Of a DNA stretch of 64,000 nt, positions 59,575 to 64,000 are shown piece after piece. Source of the DNA: Akkermansia muciniphila (GTDB taxonomy: Bacteria; Verrucomicrobiota; Verrucomicrobiia; Verrucomicrobiales; Akkermansiaceae); contig CAMDCV010000003.1 in NCBI GenBank assembly GCA_945890645.1, positions 1 through 64,000 on the forward strand. The letters are read 5' to 3'. Within the stretch, counting starts at the first letter, position 1; each line of letters begins with the position of its first letter. Under the pieces are notes generated by a model that saw only the letters and a list, made by a program, of their open reading frames with translations, made no database searches and was not told where the DNA came from. Position numbers and translations under genes: made by a program.

Positions 59575-60207
59575 TTACTTGCGTCTCAGCTCTAACAGAT
59601 GCTGTGGATCATCGATCAGATGCGTGGGTTCGCTCGCGTGAAGGGAGTTGCGGGAATTAAAACCCCAAGTCACGGCGGCGACGGCGATGCCCGCTTTTTG
59701 GGAGGCTTTGACGTCGCGAATTTCATCGCCGACGTAAAGCATTTCGTTGGCTTGGAGTGAAAACGTTTTGCGTATTGCTTTGAGGTGTTTTGCTTTTCCC
59801 GTGAGCTTGGAAGTGGAGGAAACGAAAGTGAAATACTCGCGCAGGCCGTGGGTATCGAGGAAGAGATTGACGTTCTCGGTTGCGTTGGAGGTGAGGATGC
59901 CGAAGGTTTCGGTGCGGCTTCGCAACGCGGGTATGATTGCCGCAATGCCAGGAATGATGGGGATTTCCGCAATGCGCTCACGCAATAGTGCGGTTCCTCG
60001 CGTAAGGAGGGAGGGCACACGAAATTTGGAGATATCGAGGTGCTTGAGGAGATCGCTGAGGGAGAAATCGCGTAGGGTTTCGAGTTCGTGCGACTCGACA
60101 TGGCGCAGGCCATAGTCGGGTGCAAGTTGGTTGTAGATGCAGCGGGTTTGTTCGAGGGTATCGGCGAGGGTGCCGTCGAAGTCGAAGATGATGGCGCGGT
60201 AGTGCAT
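59575..60207 (-). CDS. HAD-family hydrolase, phosphoglycolate phosphatase-like
   Basis: 210 residues, cytoplasmic. Motif I FDFDGTLADTLEQT, motif II GILTSNATENV, Lys in STSKLTGKAKHLK, motif IV YVGDEIRDVKASQKAGIAVA. The helical cap between motifs I and II suits a phosphoglycolate or similar small-phosphate phosphatase. It follows the ABC ATPase gene by 8 bp. Confidence 0.9.
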   Translation of the reverse strand: MHYRAIIFDFDGTLADTLEQTRCIYNQLAPDYGLRHVESHELETLRDFSLSDLLKHLDISKFRVPSLLTRGTALLRERIAEIPIIPGIAAIIPALRSRTETFGILTSNATENVNLFLDTHGLREYFTFVSSTSKLTGKAKHLKAIRKTFSLQANEMLYVGDEIRDVKASQKAGIAVAAVTWGFNSRNSLHASEPTHLIDDPQHLLELRRK

Positions 60208-60215
60208 GGTTTTTA

Positions 60216-60977
60216 TTAGAGTTTGGTGCTGCTGGCGAAGGCGCTGTCGAGCAAGGTGGGGGTGAGAATTTCCTCTACCGTGCCAAAGCCCAGCGAACGT
60301 CGGTCGAGAAGAAGGGCTTCATTGAATAGCAAGGGAGCGGTGGTGAGATCATGGTGCGAGGCGATGATGAGTCGGCCTTCTTTTGCGAGTGATTCAAGGA
60401 GGTTGCTCAGGCGCAAGGAGGCGGTGCGGTCGAGGCCGGTAAACGGTTCGTCTAACAATAAGACATGCGCTTCTTGTGCGACAGCACGCGCGAGGAAAGC
60501 GCGTTGTTGTTGGCCGCCCGAAAGTTCGCGAATTTGGCGGTTTTGTAAGTCGGCTAGGTCGAGTGCGTGTAGGGCTTGATCGACGGCTACCTGATCTCCG
60601 GCACGATAGGGACGCCACCAACCGGTTTGCGGGTAGCGGCCCATTTCTACAAGTCCGCGTACGGTGATGGGAAATGACCAATCGACTTCTTCGCGCTGAG
60701 GTAGGTAGGCGAATTCGCGCGACCAGCGTTTGACCGGAGCCCCGCGCCATCGGATGCTTCCCGATTGTCGCGGCACAAGACCGGCGATGGCTTTCAGAAG
60801 GGTGGATTTTCCCGCGCCATTACGACCGACCAATGCCACGCGCGTGCCGCATGACGTGGCGAAGGAGACATTTTCTAATGCTGTAATTTTTCGATAGGCG
60901 ACGCTGAGATTTTCCACCACTAATTCGTGATGGTGATGATGGTGCGCACAGCAGTCGTGATGGGTGTGTTCTTTCAT
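60216..60977 (-). CDS. zinc/manganese-type ABC transporter ATP-binding protein
   Basis: About 253 residues. Begins MKEHTHHDCCAHHHHHHELV, a His/Cys-rich metal-binding tail, then a full ABC ATPase: GRNGAGKSTLLKAIAGL, the ELSGGQQQRAFLARAVAQE signature, and HVLLLDEPFTGLD. The Znu/Mnt group is the best match. The ATG at 60977 overlaps the upstream gene's stop (ATGA), favouring it over an ATG 12 bp earlier. No permease or binding protein is in the window. Confidence 0.88.
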   Translation of the reverse strand: MKEHTHHDCCAHHHHHHELVVENLSVAYRKITALENVSFATSCGTRVALVGRNGAGKSTLLKAIAGLVPRQSGSIRWRGAPVKRWSREFAYLPQREEVDWSFPITVRGLVEMGRYPQTGWWRPYRAGDQVAVDQALHALDLADLQNRQIRELSGGQQQRAFLARAVAQEAHVLLLDEPFTGLDRTASLRLSNLLESLAKEGRLIIASHHDLTTAPLLFNEALLLDRRSLGFGTVEEILTPTLLDSAFASSTKL

Positions 60978-61471
60978 GGCAACTCCCATAGGTCGTCGAG
61001 GTTAGTATTCGCATCGAATACATGCGTTAGAGTATCGCGGCCCGGAGGGTCGAGGCGCAATTTGGCAAAATAGCGCGGCGCTGGTGCGGCATCGGTCCAT
61101 ACGACTTCGATTTGCACACTGCGGGGCAAGCTCGGCCATGTGGCTTCAACTTCTGCGGCAATTATTCCCGATGATTCCCATAAAATTCTGCCATTTTCAT
61201 CACGCAGGATTACCTGTTTCGCTGATGCCGAGAGTTGCAGACCGAAGGGCACGGTCATCGTGGTGTTGTTGGTAGCTGGCGCGACAATATCGATTGGGAC
61301 CGTAGCCTTGGGCTGTGTCATGCGCCACAGAGGTAGCGCCGCGAGACCGAGGCACAACGCTATCAAAAAAGTCCGCAACAGGGGAGAACCTCGCACAGCA
61401 CTATGTTTGAACCATGTGCATTGAATGTGCAAGCCCGATGCGTGCGCCGTGGCATTTTGGGAAAAAATCAT
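60974..61471 (-). CDS. single-pass membrane protein, unknown
   Basis: 165 residues: one N-terminal membrane helix (TFLIALCLGLAALPLW, about 34-50) and an extracytoplasmic beta-rich domain (SASAKQVILRDENGRILWES, LPRSVQIEVVWTD). No family recognised. Co-transcribed with the metal ABC ATPase (four-base overlap), so a role in metal sensing or uptake is possible. Confidence 0.65.
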   Translation of the reverse strand: MIFSQNATAHASGLHIQCTWFKHSAVRGSPLLRTFLIALCLGLAALPLWRMTQPKATVPIDIVAPATNNTTMTVPFGLQLSASAKQVILRDENGRILWESSGIIAAEVEATWPSLPRSVQIEVVWTDAAPAPRYFAKLRLDPPGRDTLTHVFDANTNLDDLWELP

Positions 61472-61515
61472 TCGCCGTATGAAAAATTTGCGCTATAAGA
61501 AGCCACGAACACAGC

Positions 61516-63042
61516 ATGAGGGACAAAAAAGTGATCATTATTGGCGCAGGACCGGGCGGATTGACGTCTGGAATGATCCTCGCTCATCGCGGCTTTGACG
61601 TGACGATTGTAGAAAAACAAGGCCGTGTGGGTGGGCGCAATGCCGAGCTCAAGGTAGGAGATTTCTCCTTCGACACCGGTCCTACTTTTCTGCACCAAAA
61701 ATTCACGCTCGATGAAGTTTTCGCCGAAGCAGGTGCCAAGCCAGAGGATTTTATGGACTTGGTCCTACTCGATCCGATGACGCGCCTGACTTGGGGCGAC
61801 CTTTCGATGGAAACGACTTGCGATCGCGCGCTCATGGAAGCGAATGTGGAAACCGCATTTCCTGGACATGGCGAGGGCTACCGTCGATTCATGGCGGACC
61901 ATGCGGTCAAGCTCGCCGCGATTTACCCCTGCTTGCAGCGCCCTTATCACGAATTGAAATCCTTTCTCAGCACTACACTGATGAAGGCAATTCCTTATGT
62001 TGCCACCGGGAAAAGTGTCGTCGATGTGTTAGAAAATTATTTTGCCGATGACCGTCTCAAGCTCGCCTTTACGTTTCAGGCGAAATACCTCGGCATGTCG
62101 CCATGGCGCTGCCCCGCACTCTTCAGCATTCTTTCTTACATCGAATACCGCTACGGTATTTACCACGTGCAAGGCGGTCTGTGCAAAATCTCCGAAGGCA
62201 TGGCCAAACTTTTCACCAAAAACGGTGGCAAGCTACGTCTCAATACGGGCGTGAAAGAGCTGAAATTTACTGGCACACAATGCAATGGAGTTTATCTGGA
62301 TAACGGCGAATTGTTAGAGTGCGACGACATTATCATGAATGCCGACTACGCACACGCAGTCACGAACTTGCTCAACGGTCATTCGAAACCAGCGGCTCAG
62401 GTGGAGAAGAAAAAATTCTCCTGTTCGACCTTTATGCTCTACTTGGGCATCGATAAAATCTACCACGACGAACCGCATCACCACATCATCTTCGCCGATA
62501 ATTACCGCCACAACGTCGAGGACATCCAGAGCGAGAAAATCGTCTCCGATGATATGTCCGTCTATGTGCGTAATTCGTCGATCACCGATCCCTTCGTCGC
62601 GCCACCGGGCCAATCAGGACTCTACGTTCTCGTGCCGACGATCAACACGCGTCACGGCTTTGATTGGGAAACATACAAGCAGGAATACCGCGATAAAGTC
62701 ATCGCCCGCATTGAGGCCAAGACCGGCATGAAAGATTTGAGCCAGCACATCATTGCTGAGCGCATCCTCACTCCGCAGGACTGGCGTGATGAGGGTGACA
62801 TCTTTATGGGGGCTACATTCAACCTCGCGCATACACTCGATCAAATGCTCTATCTGCGTCCGCATAACCGCATGGAAGGATTTGATAATCTTTTCCTAGT
62901 AGGTGGAGGCACCCACCCCGGCAGCGGCTTGCCGACGATCTATGAAAGCGGTCGTATTTCGAGCAACTTGTTGTGCGATCGTCATAAAGTAGCGTATGAT
63001 CGCATCGATATGGCGCCCGCCTTCTTGAACTCAGCGGGCTAA
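61516..63042 (+). CDS. phytoene desaturase (CrtI/CrtN-like)
   Basis: 508 residues. FAD-binding KKVIIIGAGPGGLTSGMILA, the FDTGPTFLHQKF motif, QAKYLGMSPWRCPALFSIL, and the C-terminal NLFLVGGGTHPGSGLPTIYESG are all typical of carotenoid desaturases of the CrtI/CrtN type, which dehydrogenate phytoene or its C30 analogue. It diverges from the membrane protein at 60974 across 44 bp. No phytoene synthase is in the window. Confidence 0.92.
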   Translation: MRDKKVIIIGAGPGGLTSGMILAHRGFDVTIVEKQGRVGGRNAELKVGDFSFDTGPTFLHQKFTLDEVFAEAGAKPEDFMDLVLLDPMTRLTWGDLSMETTCDRALMEANVETAFPGHGEGYRRFMADHAVKLAAIYPCLQRPYHELKSFLSTTLMKAIPYVATGKSVVDVLENYFADDRLKLAFTFQAKYLGMSPWRCPALFSILSYIEYRYGIYHVQGGLCKISEGMAKLFTKNGGKLRLNTGVKELKFTGTQCNGVYLDNGELLECDDIIMNADYAHAVTNLLNGHSKPAAQVEKKKFSCSTFMLYLGIDKIYHDEPHHHIIFADNYRHNVEDIQSEKIVSDDMSVYVRNSSITDPFVAPPGQSGLYVLVPTINTRHGFDWETYKQEYRDKVIARIEAKTGMKDLSQHIIAERILTPQDWRDEGDIFMGATFNLAHTLDQMLYLRPHNRMEGFDNLFLVGGGTHPGSGLPTIYESGRISSNLLCDRHKVAYDRIDMAPAFLNSAG

Positions 63043-63050
63043 TTAAGACA

Positions 63051-63095
63051 GCCGAAGGCCTTGGGCTGCGCTGAGCATCACCGCTTTGCTTCGGC
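63051..63095 (+). terminator. possible hairpin behind the desaturase gene
   Basis: GCCGAAG (63051-63057) can pair with CTTCGGC (63089-63095), with a long internal loop and no clear T run. A weak candidate for a transcription end or mRNA-stabilising structure. Confidence 0.3.
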
Positions 63096-63227
63096 CTCAA
63101 CATTCTTCGTTTTCAAAGCACACGAATGATGCGCGAGCTGTGTCATCTCACAACAACGTCACAATCGAACGGTTGTTAGAAGGTTGACGGCAGACAAAGG
63201 TGACACGTCCGCCATGGACGCCACCTT

Positions 63228-64000
63228 ATGAAAACCACTCTGCATCGCATTCGCATGATATCACGCCTTATCCTCGGCGTATTGATTGCCACACAGGTCT
63301 ACGCCGCACCTTTCAAGAAGGGCAGTGTCGCCGTTCTTCAAGCAACGGCATCCGCTAATAACACCACTGCTTCGATCGTCGAAGTGAGTTCCACATCCAC
63401 CACGCCTTCGACTCCGTTGCAGACCATCGCAATTGATGGAACTACATTGCCGAACGCGTTGCGTTTTAGTGGCTCCGCGACAAGCACCGGATACCTTTCT
63501 TCTTCGGCGGACCGTAATTTGCTGACTTTCACGGGCCATAACTCGATCACCACAGGGGTTAATGCAAATACCCTCACTGCACGCGCCGTTGCCACCGTCG
63601 ATGGAAGTGGCACACTTGCACTCGCTAGTACCTACACAGGCTCTTCTGGCAATCAAACTCGTTCCGCCACCAGTCTTAATAATTCAAATTGGTTCATTGC
63701 TGATCAGGGTGGCATTTATACTAATTCTTCTAGCTCCGCCAGTCCCTCGGGTAACGTGCGCAGTATCAAAACGTTCGGTGGCACTGTTTATACTCTGCAA
63801 GCATCCGGAACCCTCACCAACATTGCCGTTAATACAATCTCCGCTAGCTCGGGTGGCACTATCACCGGCCTGCCAGGACTGACGAACAAATCCGCCGCGC
63901 AAGACTTTTACCTGATTTCCTCCGGTGCAACTCCAGGCGTCTTCGATGTATTGTATCTTCTCACTGCTACAACCAATACAGCGGGCATCATCGAAAAATA
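63228..64000 (+). CDS. start of a large exported Ser/Thr/Ala/Gly-rich protein (partial)
   Basis: From the ATG at 63228 the frame stays open for 257 codons to the window edge. A signal peptide (MISRLILGVLIATQVYAA region, residues about 10-27) is followed by a beta-rich, Ser/Thr-heavy sequence with short repeats such as ASGTLTNIAVNTISASSGG and VRSIKTFGGTVYTLQASG. The pattern recalls secreted beta-propeller or surface proteins of this phylum that carry C-terminal sorting signals. The 3' end lies outside the window. Confidence 0.7.
   Translation, partial: MKTTLHRIRMISRLILGVLIATQVYAAPFKKGSVAVLQATASANNTTASIVEVSSTSTTPSTPLQTIAIDGTTLPNALRFSGSATSTGYLSSSADRNLLTFTGHNSITTGVNANTLTARAVATVDGSGTLALASTYTGSSGNQTRSATSLNNSNWFIADQGGIYTNSSSSASPSGNVRSIKTFGGTVYTLQASGTLTNIAVNTISASSGGTITGLPGLTNKSAAQDFYLISSGATPGVFDVLYLLTATTNTAGIIEK

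Overview
The window looks like chromosomal DNA from a Gram-negative member of the Planctomycetes-Verrucomicrobia-Chlamydiae group, most likely Verrucomicrobiota. The evidence is a MurC-MurB fusion, a GTP-dependent PEP carboxykinase, a GspG-like prepilin with the G/FTLVELLVV signature, several formylglycine-type sulfatases, many outer-membrane beta-barrels and a CrtI-type carotenoid desaturase. This assignment rests on gene content, because there is no rRNA gene. No tRNA, IS element, CRISPR array or phage gene was seen. The only RNA gene is rnpB.

Layout. 0-7 kb: a large STAND-type NTPase with a DUF4062-like N-terminus and Sel1 repeats, then murCB and the debris of a beta-barrel gene. 7.3-12.4 kb (+): ABC ATPase, thiE, a CvfB-like RNA-binding protein, a beta-CASP metallo-hydrolase, a hydroxypyruvate-isomerase-like protein and rnpB. 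12.5-19.3 kb: prepilin, carB, pckG, cobB. 19.3-22.7 kb: a composite pseudogene, then an AraC regulator divergent from a sulfatase. 22.8-33.5 kb: an envelope block with four beta-barrel proteins, a SYLF lipoprotein, two paralogous alpha/beta-hydrolase lipoproteins, a SpoIIAA-like protein, a DUF4105 (Lnb_N) membrane protein and an MscS channel. 33.5-46.4 kb: low-complexity secreted proteins around a gene train led by a 782-aa sulfatase, with a second divergent AraC regulator. 46.5-56.4 kb: a second train of sulfatase, OprB porin, YtcJ-like amidohydrolase, two DUF1254/DUF1214 proteins, a secreted HAD phosphatase and an aquaporin, preceded by a FixJ-type two-component system. 58.7-64 kb: a DUF4239 membrane protein, HAD phosphatase, zinc/manganese-type ABC ATPase, phytoene desaturase, and the start of a long secreted protein that runs off the edge.

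How the genes may work together. The two sulfatase trains (about 36-42 kb and 46.5-56.4 kb) encode almost only exported or membrane proteins: porins, sulfatases, DUF1254 proteins, an amidohydrolase and a phosphatase. This is what an envelope-located system that takes up and trims sulfated or amidated compounds would look like. The substrate cannot be read from sequence. Regulators sit beside them: one AraC gene by each of two sulfatase loci and a histidine kinase/response regulator pair by the third.

A recurring feature is gene debris from the same families as the intact genes: a sulfatase/SYLF chimera (19.35-19.59 kb), a 13-codon relic of a membrane-protein start (39.7 kb), a sulfatase N-terminus (42.2 kb), a HAD-phosphatase N-terminus (51.2 kb) and a beta-barrel C-terminus (7.1 kb). 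This suggests repeated duplication and deletion in these loci. A hand tally also suggests that the heptamer TGTTAGR is over-used in most of the window but absent from about 48-56.8 kb, which would fit a different origin for the second train.
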